A stretch of 64,000 bases of DNA from JAOADN01 sp049323795 (GCA_049323795.1 JBMOOH010000034.1:1-64000), one strand, 5' to 3'; shown: positions 1-8,438, numbered from the stretch's first letter. The notes: generated by a model from the letters alone, not told the origin. Translations and numbers: made by a program.

Positions 1-106
1 TCGGATCCACCCGCGTGACCGCAATTCCCGCCATGCCGTCCTCCATGCCCTCAAGCAGTATTGAGTCAGAACTCGATGGACTTGGAAATCCCCCTTCGTG
101 AGTCAT
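1..106 (-). CDS. N-terminal fragment of an unidentified protein, cut by the left edge
   Basis: An open frame starts with ATG at 106 on the minus strand and runs off the window at base 1, giving 35 visible codons. The start reads MTHEGGFPSPSSSD and continues through EGMEDGMAGIAVTRVDP with no stop. The composition, a polar Ser/Pro start followed by a helix-like stretch and a beta-like 'GIAVTRVDP', looks like real coding sequence. I do not recognise the protein. The last stretch resembles the first strand of a PAS/LOV sensor domain, but that is a guess from 35 residues. No clear Shine-Dalgarno sequence is present. The gene faces away from the truncated kinase remnant that begins about 20 bases beyond its start, so the sequence break there may fall in this gene's promoter. 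Confidence 0.45.
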   Translation of the reverse strand, partial: MTHEGGFPSPSSSDSILLEGMEDGMAGIAVTRVDP

Positions 107-127
107 CCAGAAGGGCCGATGGTATAA

Positions 128-703
128 GACCCGGCCGCGGCTGCCGGGGCCATCCTGTCGGGCGAGCCGCGCCCCCAGTCGGTCGGCGAGGTCAACGGCC
201 AGGCGTTCCTGAACAACGCGAGCATCGGGCTCTATCCCTATATCCTTCGACGGCGCGAGGACACCTATCGGCGGTTCGGGCGCAGCCGCGCCGCCGCCTG
301 CTGGTCGGTGATCCGGACCTTGCTCGACATGCGCCGTCCGCGGCCGAGAACCATCACCATCGACGGCACCGCCCGGGTGCTGCGCACCCCGCTCATCTTC
401 GCCGCCCGCTCCGCCTACCAGCTCCGCGAGTTCGGCCTGACTGGGGAGCGCACGGTCGGGCGCGACAGGCTCGTGCTGTTCGTGCTGCACGAAACCCCGC
501 GTCTCGGCATGTTCCGCATGGGCTGGCGGCTTCTCCGGCGCGGGTCCGGGATGGCGAGGATGTGGGCATCCGCATCGCCGACGACGTGCGCGTCGATGCG
601 TCCCACCGGTCGGATCTGGCCGCGCTCCGACGGGGAAAGGGCGGCGCTCGCCCTGCCGGTCACCTTCCGGCTCCGCAGGGACGCGCTGAACGTCATCATG
701 CCG
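128..703 (+). pseudogene. Diacylglycerol/lipid kinase remnant (truncated, double frameshift)
   Basis: Conceptual translation in the frame of base 128 gives the middle and C-terminal part of a YegS/DAGK-type lipid kinase: 'VNGQAFLNNASIGLYP' near 191-238 matches the conserved segment after the nucleotide-binding domain. The reading frame then slips to frame 1 at about 540-555 (GIRIADDVRVDASHRSDL) and back to frame 2 at about 614-631 (DGERAALALPVTF, ALNVIMP), which is the family's C-terminal 'DGE...P...ALxVxxP' signature. A stop lies directly before 128, and the N-terminal half with the GGDGT catalytic loop is absent. Two compensating frame changes plus a missing N-terminus mean no functional kinase is made, unless the frame changes are sequencing errors. 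The fragment runs into the metallophosphoesterase remnant in the same direction, an arrangement that suggests a former operon. Confidence 0.75.
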
Positions 704-759
704 AGGTCAGAGGACAGGGCGCAGATCGCGGCAGGGGAAGGGGGCGGGGGCAAGGGCGG

Positions 760-1463
760 ATGGGGCGTGTCCTTCACCTGTCCGACCTGCATTTCGGCCG
801 GACCTCGCCGCATCTGCCCGGGCCGCTGAAGGCCCTGGCAGGCAGACTGCGGCCCGATCTCACGGTGCTCTCCGGCGATCTGACGCAGCGGGCGCGGAAC
901 CGTCAGTTCGCCGCGGCGGCGGCCTTCATCCGGCGCTCCCCGGCCCGGTTCTCTGTGTGCCCGGCAACCACGACGTGCCGCTCGACGACCCGTTCCTCCG
1001 CGTCCTCGCCCCCTTCTCGCGCTACCGCCGCCACATCGCCACCGATCTCGAGCCCGTACACGAGGACGAGGCGATGATCGTCGCGGGGGTGAACACCGTG
1101 ACCCGATGGGTCTGGCGGCAGGGACGGCTCGGCGCGGCGATGGTGGAACGCCTTGCCCGTCTGTTTTCGCGCGCGGACGGCCGCACCTGCATCGCGGTGA
1201 TGCACCACCCGGTCGAGCAGCTTCCCGAAGGGGCGAAGACCCCGATGCGCGGCGCGGCGACAGCCATCGGCCCGCTCCGGGCGGCGGGGGCGCTTGTCGT
1301 CCTGTCCGGCCACGTCCACCTCGTCCACGCCGCTCCGGCCACCGCCGAGCCGGGCATCCTGCTCGTGCAGGCCGGAACGGGCATCTCGGGCCGGCCCGGG
1401 GCGCTCAGTCTCGACGGCCCCTGCCCCCCGACCCCTGCCCGCGCTCCGGGCGTTCGTGGCTGA
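760..1463 (+). pseudogene. Metallophosphoesterase, frameshifted and C-terminally eroded
   Basis: From ATG 760, frame 1 encodes a calcineurin-like phosphoesterase start: 'HLSDLHFG' (metal-binding D and H) and 'LTVLSGDLTQRA' (GDxxxR motif). At about 931-936 the frame must shift by one base (one base missing) to reach 'CVPGNHDVP' (GNHD motif) in frame 3, which continues through 'HHPVEQLP' and 'LSGHVHLVHA' (GHxH motif) to the stop at 1463. All five metallophosphoesterase blocks exist but in two frames. After 'QAGTGIS' the sequence leaves the family pattern and ends in a low-complexity Pro/Arg tail, so the C-terminus is probably lost too. It sits behind the lipid-kinase remnant, consistent with joint decay. 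A single sequencing error could explain the frameshift but not the altered tail. Confidence 0.75.
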
Positions 1464-1530
1464 CAAGGTTCCGCCAGAGCCGTTTCGCGCCGCCGCTTGC
1501 CCCGGCCCTCCGCTTGCGCTCCGGGTGTTC

Positions 1531-1570
1531 GGACCTGCAAACGCTCCATTGGAGCGTTTGCGGATGGTCC
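1531..1570. repeat. Perfect 11-bp inverted repeat with an outer stem, directly after asd
   Basis: Bases 1537-1547 and 1551-1561 are exact reverse complements around a 3-base loop (core GCAAACGCTCC), and GGACC at 1531-1535 can pair with GGTCC at 1566-1570 outside an internal loop. It starts 1 base past the asd stop (reading minus). It may act as a 3' end or terminator, but there is no T-run on either strand, so a dispersed palindromic repeat is equally possible. Confidence 0.6.
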
Positions 1571-2593
1571 TCACCCCTTCTTCAGCACCCGGTTGCCGAG
1601 CGTCTCGGCGATCTGGACCGCGTTCAGCGCGGCGCCCTTGCGGAGGTTGTCGCTGACGATCCACATCGAGAGGCCGTTCTCGATGGTCGAATCCTGACGG
1701 ATTCGGCTGACATAGGTAGCGTAGTCGCCCACGCATTCGATGGGCGTGATGTAGCCGCCGGCCTCGCGCTTGTCGACGACCATGACCCCCGGCGCCTCGC
1801 GCAGGATATCGGTCGCCTCCTCCCAGTCGAGGGACTCCTCGAACTCGACGTTCACCGCCTCGGAGTGCCCGACGAAGACCGGGACACGCACGCAGGTCGC
1901 GGTGACCCTGATCGAGGGGTCGAGGATCTTCTTCGTCTCGGCCACCATCTTCCACTCTTCCCTGGTGGATCCGTCGTCCATGAAGACGTCGATGTGCGGG
2001 ATCACGTTGAAGGCGATCTGCTTGGTGAACTTCTTCGGCGGCACCTCGGAAACCGGGTTGTAGATGGATTTCGTCTGGTCCCAGAGTTCGTCCATCCCGG
2101 CCTTTCCCGCGCCGGAAACCGACTGGTAGGTCGCCACCACGACGCGCCTGATCCGGGCGCGGTCGTGCAAGGGCTTCAGCGCCACCACCATCTGCGCGGT
2201 CGAGCAGTTGGGGTTGGCGATGATGTTCCTTGCCTTGTAGCCCATCACCGCGTCGGGGTTCACCTCGGGGACCACCAGCGGGATCTGCGGGTCGTAGCGG
2301 TAGAGCGAGGAGTTGTCGATCACGATGCAGCCCGCGGCGGCGGCCCTGGGCGCATGGATCCTCGTCGCCTCGGACCCGACCGCGAACAAGGCAATGTCCC
2401 AGCCGGTGAAGTCGAAGGTGTCGAGATCCTTGGTCCTGAGTGTCCTGTCCCCGAAGCTGACTTCCGTACCGAGGGACCTGCGCGAGGCAAGCGCCACGAT
2501 CTCGTCGACCGGGAATTCCCGTTCGGCGAGGATGTTCAGCATCTCACGGCCCACGTTGCCCGTGGCACCGGCGACGACGACACGATAGCCCAT
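1571..2593 (-). CDS. asd: Aspartate-semialdehyde dehydrogenase
   Basis: 340 aa, the normal length. It catalyses the NADPH-dependent reduction of aspartyl-4-phosphate to aspartate semialdehyde, the branch-point step to lysine/diaminopimelate, threonine and methionine, in the cytosol. The NADP-binding loop GATGNVG is at residues 9-15, with LASRRSLG near 36-43 for the cofactor phosphate. The catalytic cysteine is Cys130 in NPNCSTAQ, followed by the SVSGAGKAGMDEL segment typical of the family. It starts at ATG 2593 with the hydrophobic strand MGYRVVVAG. The gene stands alone on the minus strand with a palindromic repeat directly behind it. No frameshift is seen, unlike the decayed genes beyond its 3' end. 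Confidence 0.96.
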   Translation of the reverse strand: MGYRVVVAGATGNVGREMLNILAEREFPVDEIVALASRRSLGTEVSFGDRTLRTKDLDTFDFTGWDIALFAVGSEATRIHAPRAAAAGCIVIDNSSLYRYDPQIPLVVPEVNPDAVMGYKARNIIANPNCSTAQMVVALKPLHDRARIRRVVVATYQSVSGAGKAGMDELWDQTKSIYNPVSEVPPKKFTKQIAFNVIPHIDVFMDDGSTREEWKMVAETKKILDPSIRVTATCVRVPVFVGHSEAVNVEFEESLDWEEATDILREAPGVMVVDKREAGGYITPIECVGDYATYVSRIRQDSTIENGLSMWIVSDNLRKGAALNAVQIAETLGNRVLKKG

Positions 2594-2687
2594 CTGGCTT
2601 CACTCCGGTCTGCAACGGGCGGCGCTTAACCCATGTGGGCGCGCTGGGAAAGACCCGCGCGTGCGGTATCACCGAAAGTGATGCGCC

Positions 2688-3305
2688 TCAGCCAAGCCGC
2701 AGGCGCGGGTCGCTGGCTGCACGCTCCGTCACCCAGCGTTTCTCGGCCGCGAAGTCGTGGGGCACCTGATCGGCCCTGCGGCTGCCCGTGAGCGACAGCG
2801 AGGCGAAGAAGTCGAAGCCGTAGAGCGTCAGCGAGGCAGGCCCGAGCGACAGGATCAGGTCGATCGCCATGAGGCCGGTGGTCGGCGGCGCGCCGAGCGC
2901 CTCGCACAGGCGCGCATGGTCGGCAAGGTCGTGCAGGTAGAACCCCGGCGACCGGGCCACCGCCCAGGACAGGCGCTTCCGCTTCGGCGACATCCAGAGG
3001 ATGCGGCGGGGCCGGAGACGGTCGAGGTCCTCGGTTCCGATCGACGTGGCGAGCACCAGCCAGTCGGTCCGTGTGCCGTGCGTCCGCGACGATGGCATGG
3101 GCGCGCGGTTGATGCGGGCCACCAGATCGGCTCTGTCGATGGCAGGCCCGCTGTTGCCTTCCGACAGGGATCGGGCGTTGCCGACCAGCGCGACGGATCG
3201 GTCGCGCAGCTCGGACGCAAGCCCTTCGCGGGCGGACGACAGGCGCTTCAGGGCCCGTTCGTTGCGCAGGGTCCGGGTGAGGAGGAAGGCGAAAGCGCTG
3301 GACAT
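2688..3305 (-). CDS. Glycosyltransferase family 29-like (sialyltransferase fold) protein
   Basis: 205 aa from ATG 3305; an in-frame ATG at 3383 would reach into the divergent neighbour's promoter, so the shorter form is preferred. The sequence carries the sialyltransferase motifs in order: motif L as VALVGNARSLSEG...GPAIDRADLVARINRAP (about residues 38-69), motif S as APPTTGLMAIDLIL...LYGFDFF (about 139-167), and a motif VS-like His-x5-Glu in VPHDFAAEK (about 181-189). These are the CMP-sugar-binding and catalytic landmarks of CAZy GT29, a mostly eukaryotic family with scattered bacterial members. There is no obvious membrane anchor apart from a short hydrophobic N-terminus. It is divergent, by 80 bases, from an LPS-core-type glycosyltransferase, which suggests a surface polysaccharide or lipopolysaccharide role. 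The actual donor sugar is unknown and need not be sialic acid. Confidence 0.7.
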   Translation of the reverse strand: MSSAFAFLLTRTLRNERALKRLSSAREGLASELRDRSVALVGNARSLSEGNSGPAIDRADLVARINRAPMPSSRTHGTRTDWLVLATSIGTEDLDRLRPRRILWMSPKRKRLSWAVARSPGFYLHDLADHARLCEALGAPPTTGLMAIDLILSLGPASLTLYGFDFFASLSLTGSRRADQVPHDFAAEKRWVTERAASDPRLRLG

Positions 3306-3385
3306 CGGACAAGCGATAGCACTTGCATCCGGTTGGCACAGTAGCGCCTTGTCCCGATGAGCGGATTTTCGACGGCAGGACAACC

Positions 3386-4432
3386 GTGCACGGACCGGAA
3401 CTGATCATCACGAACTTCAACCCGCGCCATACCGGCGTCTCGTCCACCGCCGCCGCGGTGGCGCGTGTGCAGATGGGCCGGTTCGACCTCGCCCTGGCCG
3501 GCCATCCGTTGCCGGGCCTGCCCAAACCGCTTGGCAGGCTTCAGGCGGTGCGCCTGTCGCGGATGCCTCCGGCGGCGCGGCCCTTCGTGATCTGGCATGT
3601 GCGGCGAAACAGCGAGATGCAGACGGCAATCGTCTTGCGCGACCTGTTCCGATTTCCGGTCAGGATCGTGTTCACGTCGGCCGCGCAACGCCGGCATTCG
3701 GCCTGGCCGCACTGGCTCATCTCGCGGATGGATGCCGTGATTGCCACCACGCAAGAGGCCGCATCCTTTGTCCCGAACGTCGCCGCGATCGTGCCGCACG
3801 GGGTGGACACCGGCTCCTTCAGGCCGGCCCCCGACCGCATGGCGGCCTGGGCGGCGACCGGATTTCCCGGGCGCGGCGGAATTGCGAGCGTTGGCCGGAT
3901 CCGTCCCGAGAAGGGCACGGACCTTTTCGTGCGCGCGATGATCGCGGCCTTGCCGGATCTGCCGGGGATGACCGCCCTGGTGATCGGGCGGGCGAAGCCC
4001 GAGCACAGGCGCTTCCTCGAGCGATTGAAAGGCGAAGTCGGCGCGGCGGGGCTGTCCGGGCGTATCCTCTTCCCCGGAGAGATTGATGCCGCGCGCATGA
4101 CGTCCCTCGTGCCGGCGCTCAGTCTCCTCGTCGCACTTCCGCGGTACGAAGGATATGGCCTGACCCCGCTCGAAGCCATGGCAAGCGGGGTACCGGTCGT
4201 GGCCAGCGATGCGGGGCATTTCCGGGCCTTCATCGGCCGGAACGAAGCCGGGCGGATCGTCGCGCAAGAGGACGTGACGGCCGCGGAAATGGCCGTTCGC
4301 GAGATTCTCTCTGACCCGGCGTGCCATCAGGGGCTTTCGGACGCCGCACGCCGCAGGGTCGAGCAGGGCTTTTCCGTGAAGACGGAAGCCGACGCGATCG
4401 CCCGTGTGTACGAAATGCTCTGGCGGGCGTGA
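3386..4432 (+). CDS. Glycosyltransferase family 4, LpsB-like LPS core glycosyltransferase
   Basis: 348 aa from GTG 3386, preceded by GGCAGGA at 3375-3381. The upstream ATG at 3323 has no ribosome site and would add 21 non-conserved residues. N-terminal half: 'RNSEMQTAIVLRDLFRFPVRIVFTSAAQRRHS...LISRMDAVIATT' is the pattern of rhizobial LpsB/mannosyltransferases that add a core sugar to Kdo-lipid A. C-terminal half: VGRIRPEKGTDL (near 169-180) and PRYEGYGLTPLEAMASGVPVV (about 255-275) form the GT-B nucleotide-sugar site with the EX7E-type glutamates. It is cytoplasmic, acting on the inner leaflet. It diverges from the GT29-like gene, and the pair may build one outer-core structure. The family is confident; the specific sugar is inferred. 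Confidence 0.85.
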   Translation: MHGPELIITNFNPRHTGVSSTAAAVARVQMGRFDLALAGHPLPGLPKPLGRLQAVRLSRMPPAARPFVIWHVRRNSEMQTAIVLRDLFRFPVRIVFTSAAQRRHSAWPHWLISRMDAVIATTQEAASFVPNVAAIVPHGVDTGSFRPAPDRMAAWAATGFPGRGGIASVGRIRPEKGTDLFVRAMIAALPDLPGMTALVIGRAKPEHRRFLERLKGEVGAAGLSGRILFPGEIDAARMTSLVPALSLLVALPRYEGYGLTPLEAMASGVPVVASDAGHFRAFIGRNEAGRIVAQEDVTAAEMAVREILSDPACHQGLSDAARRRVEQGFSVKTEADAIARVYEMLWRA

Positions 4433-4447
4433 GATGTACCGGGAATT

Positions 4448-4524
4448 TGGTCGGAGCGAGAGGATTCGAACCTCCGACCCCCTGCTCCCGAAGCAGGTGC
4501 GCTACCAGACTGCGCTACGCTCCG
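4448..4524 (-). tRNA. tRNA-Pro, anticodon CGG
   Basis: On the minus strand the sequence folds as a complete 77-nt tRNA: acceptor arm CGGAGCG/CGCTCCG, an anticodon stem CCTGC/GCAGG around the loop TTCGGGA (anticodon CGG), and a T arm with GGTTCGAATCC. The 3' CCA is encoded (bases 4448-4450 on the plus strand read TGG). It decodes CCG, a heavily used proline codon in a genome of this GC content. Confidence 0.96.
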
Positions 4525-4537
4525 ACCGTGGGCGCGG

Positions 4538-4565
4538 GGTTAAACCGTCGGGCTGCGCTTTGCAA
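4538..4565 (-). promoter_or_regulatory. Probable sigma-70 promoter of tRNA-Pro
   Basis: Reading the minus strand, TTGCAA (4565-4560) and TTAACC (4543-4538) are separated by 16 bases and lie about 14 bases ahead of the mature tRNA 5' end, where a tRNA promoter would be expected. The match to consensus is moderate. Confidence 0.5.
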
Positions 4566-4582
4566 GGGTCTCGCGCCCCGTC

Positions 4583-5539
4583 TCATGACCGGTCGCGCGG
4601 CATGATCCGGCTGAGAAGGCGGGGAAAGATGCCCGTCTCGGCCCGGGTCGGCGAGGCGAGCACGGGGCGGTTCCGCGAGACGTCGGGGTTGCCTTCGCGC
4701 AGGACGATATAGACGCCGCTTGCGACGATGACGCCCGTTCCGGCAAGCGTCCAGGCGTCGATCCCTTCCCGGAAGAACAGCGTTCCGTAGAGGGCGGCCC
4801 AGACGATCTGCGAATACTGCATCGGCGCAACGATCACCGCGGGTGCCCTGCGGTAGGCGGCGATGATGAAGAGGCCCCCCGAGAACCCGAGCGCCGACAT
4901 GAGCCCGAGCAGCCCGATGTGCTCGATCGGCATCGGGCGGTAGACGAAGGGCAGGATCGCCCCGGCGAAGATGAAGTTCGCCACCATCGGGTAGAGCATC
5001 AGCACCGCCGACCGCTCTTCCTGCCCGATCTTCCGCACGACGATCGACACGAAGGCACCCGAAGTCGCGGCGACAAGGGCGGCAAGCTGGCCTGTTCCGA
5101 CCGACGCGGTCCCCGGCCGAAGGACGAGCATCACGCCGAGAAGGCCGACCGCGACGGCGACCCCCCTTCGCAATCCCACCCTCTCGCCGAGAAGCGGGAT
5201 GGCGAGGAGCGTGATCATGATCGGCATCGCGAAGAAGATCGCGTAGGCCTGCGCAAGCGGCAGCACCGAGAAGGCATAGAACCCCGAGACGATGTTGACG
5301 ATCGCGGCCCCGGTCCGCGCGGCGACCCACCACGGGTGGCGCGGTCGCAGGTTGCCGTCGGTCGGGTCGCGCATCAGCATGAGCGTGGCCAGCGGGAAGC
5401 TCATCAGCGTGCTGAAGAAGATGATCTGAATCGGCGAGTAGCTTGCGCCGAGGAACTTCACCGCCGCGTCGTGCGAGGCATAAAGACCGAAGGCGGCGAG
5501 TGAGAGAAGCGCCCCGCGAAGATGGCTGCCCGCAACCAT
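4583..5539 (-). CDS. EamA/DMT-family membrane transporter (10 TM)
   Basis: 318 aa from ATG 5539. Two EamA repeats of about five hydrophobic helices each are visible: residues near 10-150 (LRGALLSLAAFGLYASHDAAVKF, ARTGAAIVNIVSGFYAFSVLPLAQAYAIFFAMPI, GVAVAVGLLGVMLVL) and near 155-290. The polar C-terminal tail ends RIMPRDRS. Drug/metabolite transporters of this type export amino acids, nucleotides or other small metabolites across the inner membrane. The substrate cannot be read from sequence. The PMQYSQIVWAALYG stretch in the second half is common in RhaT/EamA exporters. The gene is monocistronic, beginning 201 bases from and divergent to the Na/Pi transporter. Confidence 0.88.
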   Translation of the reverse strand: MVAGSHLRGALLSLAAFGLYASHDAAVKFLGASYSPIQIIFFSTLMSFPLATLMLMRDPTDGNLRPRHPWWVAARTGAAIVNIVSGFYAFSVLPLAQAYAIFFAMPIMITLLAIPLLGERVGLRRGVAVAVGLLGVMLVLRPGTASVGTGQLAALVAATSGAFVSIVVRKIGQEERSAVLMLYPMVANFIFAGAILPFVYRPMPIEHIGLLGLMSALGFSGGLFIIAAYRRAPAVIVAPMQYSQIVWAALYGTLFFREGIDAWTLAGTGVIVASGVYIVLREGNPDVSRNRPVLASPTRAETGIFPRLLSRIMPRDRS

Positions 5540-5740
5540 GACATGAGTCCGGCCGTGAAAGGGATGGCCCGCTTCTGGATCGCCCCGGCGCCGCGCGCAA
5601 GCCCCGACCGCACACAAATCGACCTCATCGGCAGGGATTTCCGGCCGGGATCCGGCGCGCTTCGCCGGGCCCGCGGCTTGCCGGACTCCTCCGGCCTGCA
5701 TAGGTGTGTGATCGAGACGGGCATCGAGCGGGGGGAGGTC

Positions 5741-7327
5741 ATGTCCGGCGACGTTCTGACGGCCATCGGCGGGATCGGGCTGTTCCTGTTCGGGATGCAG
5801 ACGATGACCGACGCACTGCGGAAGCTCGGCAGCCACAGGCTTCGCAAGGTTCTGGCCAGGTTCACCCGAACGCCCGTCACAGGTGCCGTCGTCGGCGCCG
5901 TTTCAACCGCCATCCTGCAGTCCTCGAGCGCCACGATCCTGACTGTCATCGGCTTTGTGGGGGCAGGTCTCATGACCTTCCCGCAGGCCCTCGGCGTCGT
6001 GATGGGGGCGAATGTCGGGACCACGACGACAAGCTGGCTGGTCGCGGTTATCGGGATCAAGCTGCATCTCGGCATGCTGGCGCTTCCGCTCCTCTTCGTC
6101 TCGAGCCTGGCGATGCTCTTGGGCCGGGTCTCGGTCGGTCGGGTGGGCGAGGCGCTGGCGGGCTTTTCGCTCGTCTTCATCGGGCTCGACATGATGCAGG
6201 CGGGCGTCGCCGGCATCGAGCCCGCGCTGAAAGCCGTCCTCGTCCCTGCGGACACGCTTGCCGGGCGTCTTGCGCTTGTGGCGGCGGGGACGGTCTTCAC
6301 CGCCGTCATCCAGTCCTCGAGCGCCGGGGTAGCGGCCGTGCTCGTCCTGTTTTCGGGGGGTGCGATCGGCCTTCTGCAGGCCGGTGCGCTGGTGATCGGC
6401 ATGGACATCGGAACGACCGCAAAGTCGGTCATCGTGGCGGCGGGCAAATCCGTCGATGCCCGCCGGACCGCCTATGCCCATGTCGGCTTCAATCTCGCCA
6501 CGGCCGTCTTCGCCTTTGCCATACTCGACGCGCTGCCGATGATCGAACGCCTGACCGGGCAGGGCCCCACCGCGCTCACCCTGTTCTACACGCTGTTCAA
6601 CCTGTCCGGCGCGGTGCTGGTCCTGCCGTTCGCCGGGGGATTTGCGCGGCTCGTCACATGGCTCGTCCCGGCGCCGCAAAGCCGCCTGCCGGAACCGCCG
6701 GATCCCGCCCTTCTGGAGGCGCCGGATTCCGCCATCGACACGGCCCGGGCGAACACCGACCGGATCGCGTCGGCCGTGGCGGAGGAGATCGTTCAGAGGC
6801 TGGAGGGCGGGCCGTCCCTGCTCGACCGCGATCTCGCCCGCCGCGCGGTGGACGAGACCGAAGCCTTCGTGGCGCGGATCGACGTTCCCCCCGGCCAGGA
6901 GGGCACGCTGGCGCGGCGGACCGCGATGATGCACCGGATCGACCACCTGCACCGGGCGATCTCGCGCCTCGGACAGGACGAACGGATCGGCCTGATCGCC
7001 CGGAGGGCGCAGTTCGGCCCCGTGCGGGCCGCGGTCGTCCTGGCGGCACGGTCGGTTGCCCGCCGCCCCTCCGACAGGTCGGTGGCGGCCCGGCTGCCGC
7101 GCCTGACACGCAAGGTCGAACGGCACGTCCGGCGCCTCAGGACAGACCTGCTCCTGTCGCGGGATGCGGGCGGAGAAGGTCCGGCGGAGGTGTTCGCCCT
7201 GACCGACGCGCTGCGCTGGAGCGCGCGCGTCGCCGCACATCTGGACCGCATCGCACGCTACGGCGCGGTCGCGGCCTCGGAATCGCCGGACCGTTCCGAA
7301 GCCCGGCAGGATCGCGGCGAGGACTGA
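5741..7327 (+). CDS. Na+/phosphate cotransporter family protein with PhoU-like tail
   Basis: 528 aa from ATG 5741, with GGGGAGG just upstream. The first about 310 residues form two Na/Pi-cotransporter repeats, each with the hallmark QSSS motif (ILQSSSATILT at about residues 55-65; AVIQSSSAGVAAVL at about 190-203), and the GANVGTTTT / GMDIGTTAKS re-entrant sequences. The last about 180 residues are charged and helical (TDRIASAVAEEIVQRL, MMHRIDHLHRAISRL), resembling the PhoU-like domain attached to bacterial NptA/YjbB proteins. The expected role is sodium-coupled phosphate movement across the inner membrane; E. coli YjbB works as an exporter. The gene converges on leuB with only 4 bases between them. 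Confidence 0.88.
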   Translation: MSGDVLTAIGGIGLFLFGMQTMTDALRKLGSHRLRKVLARFTRTPVTGAVVGAVSTAILQSSSATILTVIGFVGAGLMTFPQALGVVMGANVGTTTTSWLVAVIGIKLHLGMLALPLLFVSSLAMLLGRVSVGRVGEALAGFSLVFIGLDMMQAGVAGIEPALKAVLVPADTLAGRLALVAAGTVFTAVIQSSSAGVAAVLVLFSGGAIGLLQAGALVIGMDIGTTAKSVIVAAGKSVDARRTAYAHVGFNLATAVFAFAILDALPMIERLTGQGPTALTLFYTLFNLSGAVLVLPFAGGFARLVTWLVPAPQSRLPEPPDPALLEAPDSAIDTARANTDRIASAVAEEIVQRLEGGPSLLDRDLARRAVDETEAFVARIDVPPGQEGTLARRTAMMHRIDHLHRAISRLGQDERIGLIARRAQFGPVRAAVVLAARSVARRPSDRSVAARLPRLTRKVERHVRRLRTDLLLSRDAGGEGPAEVFALTDALRWSARVAAHLDRIARYGAVAASESPDRSEARQDRGED

Positions 7328-7331
7328 ACCG

Positions 7332-8438
7332 TCAGAGCGAGGCGTCCATTGCGGCCACAACCGCGTCCCCCATCGCCGAGGTCGATACGGGCGTGCCGCC
7401 CGCAGGGCCCATCAGGTCGGCGGTACGGACGCCGTCGGCGAGCACCTTCTCGACCGCCTTCTCGACACGCTCGGCCTCGGCCCCCTGATCGAAGGAATAG
7501 CGGAGCGCCATAGCGAAGGAGAGGATGCAGGCGATCGGGTTCGCCCTACCCTGCCCGGCGATGTCGGGGGCCGAGCCGTGCACGGGCTCGTAGAGCGCCT
7601 TCGGCCGTCCGTTCTTCATCGGCGCGCCGAGGCTGGCCGAGGGCAGCATCCCGAGCGAGCCGGTGAGCATCGCGGCGAGGTCCGAAAGAAGGTCGCCGAA
7701 CAGGTTGTCGGTGACGATCACGTCGAACTGCTTGGGCCAGCGGGTAAGCTGCATGGCACCGGCGTCGGCGTACATGTGCGACAGCTCGACGTCGGGATAC
7801 TCCCTGTCGTGGACTTCCTGCACGACCTGCCGCCACAGGACGCCCGATTCCATGACGTTGGCCTTCTCCATCGAGCAGACCCTGTTGCCGCGACGGCGGG
7901 CGAGTTCGAAGGCCGACCGCGCCACGCGCGCGATCTCGCTTTCGGTGTAGCGCTGGGTGTTGATCCCCACCCGCTCGCCGCCTTCGGTGAAGATGCCGCG
8001 CGGCTGGCCGAAATAGACGCCGCTCGTCAGTTCCCGGACGATCATGATGTCGAGGCCCGCGACGACCTCCTTCTTCAGCGACGAGAAGTCGGCGAGCGCA
8101 TCGAAGCACTGTGCGGGGCGGAGGTTGGCGTAGAGGTCCATCTCCTTCCGGAGCCGGAGGAGGCCGCGTTCCGGTTTCAGGCCGAAGTCGAGGGTGTCGT
8201 ATTTCGGCCCGCCGACCGCGCCGAGAAGGACGGCATCGGCCGCCTGCGCCTTCGCCATGGTTTCCTCCGTGAGCGGGACGCCGTGGGCGTCGTAGGCGCA
8301 GCCGCCCACGAGGTCTTCCGACACGTCGAACGCGAGGCCCCGCTTCGCGCCCATCCAGGCGATGATCTTCTTCACCTCGGCCATGACTTCCGGGCCGATG
8401 CCGTCGCCGGCGAGGATGAGGAGCGAGGGGTTGGCCAC
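7332..8438 (-). CDS. leuB: 3-isopropylmalate dehydrogenase
   Basis: 368 aa, the full family length. It oxidatively decarboxylates 3-isopropylmalate to 2-oxoisocaproate with NAD+, the third dedicated step of leucine synthesis. Visible signatures are LILAGDGIGPEVMAEV at the N-terminus, the substrate-binding RELTSGVYFGQPRG segment, the catalytic lysine region VCSMEKANVMESGVLWR, and the metal-binding NLFGDLLSDLAAMLTGSLGMLPSASLG block followed by PVHGSAPDIAG for NAD binding. It starts at ATG 8438. It is the last leu gene on this strand, about 2.4 kb from leuD, with two unrelated genes between, so it is probably transcribed separately. Confidence 0.97.
   Translation of the reverse strand: MANPSLLILAGDGIGPEVMAEVKKIIAWMGAKRGLAFDVSEDLVGGCAYDAHGVPLTEETMAKAQAADAVLLGAVGGPKYDTLDFGLKPERGLLRLRKEMDLYANLRPAQCFDALADFSSLKKEVVAGLDIMIVRELTSGVYFGQPRGIFTEGGERVGINTQRYTESEIARVARSAFELARRRGNRVCSMEKANVMESGVLWRQVVQEVHDREYPDVELSHMYADAGAMQLTRWPKQFDVIVTDNLFGDLLSDLAAMLTGSLGMLPSASLGAPMKNGRPKALYEPVHGSAPDIAGQGRANPIACILSFAMALRYSFDQGAEAERVEKAVEKVLADGVRTADLMGPAGGTPVSTSAMGDAVVAAMDASL

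Noticed and set aside
5704..7488. A 594-codon plus-strand frame overlapping the Na/Pi transporter
   Set aside because: It is the +1 shift of a gene with two clear QSSS repeats; the sequence is arginine/glycine-rich with no motif.
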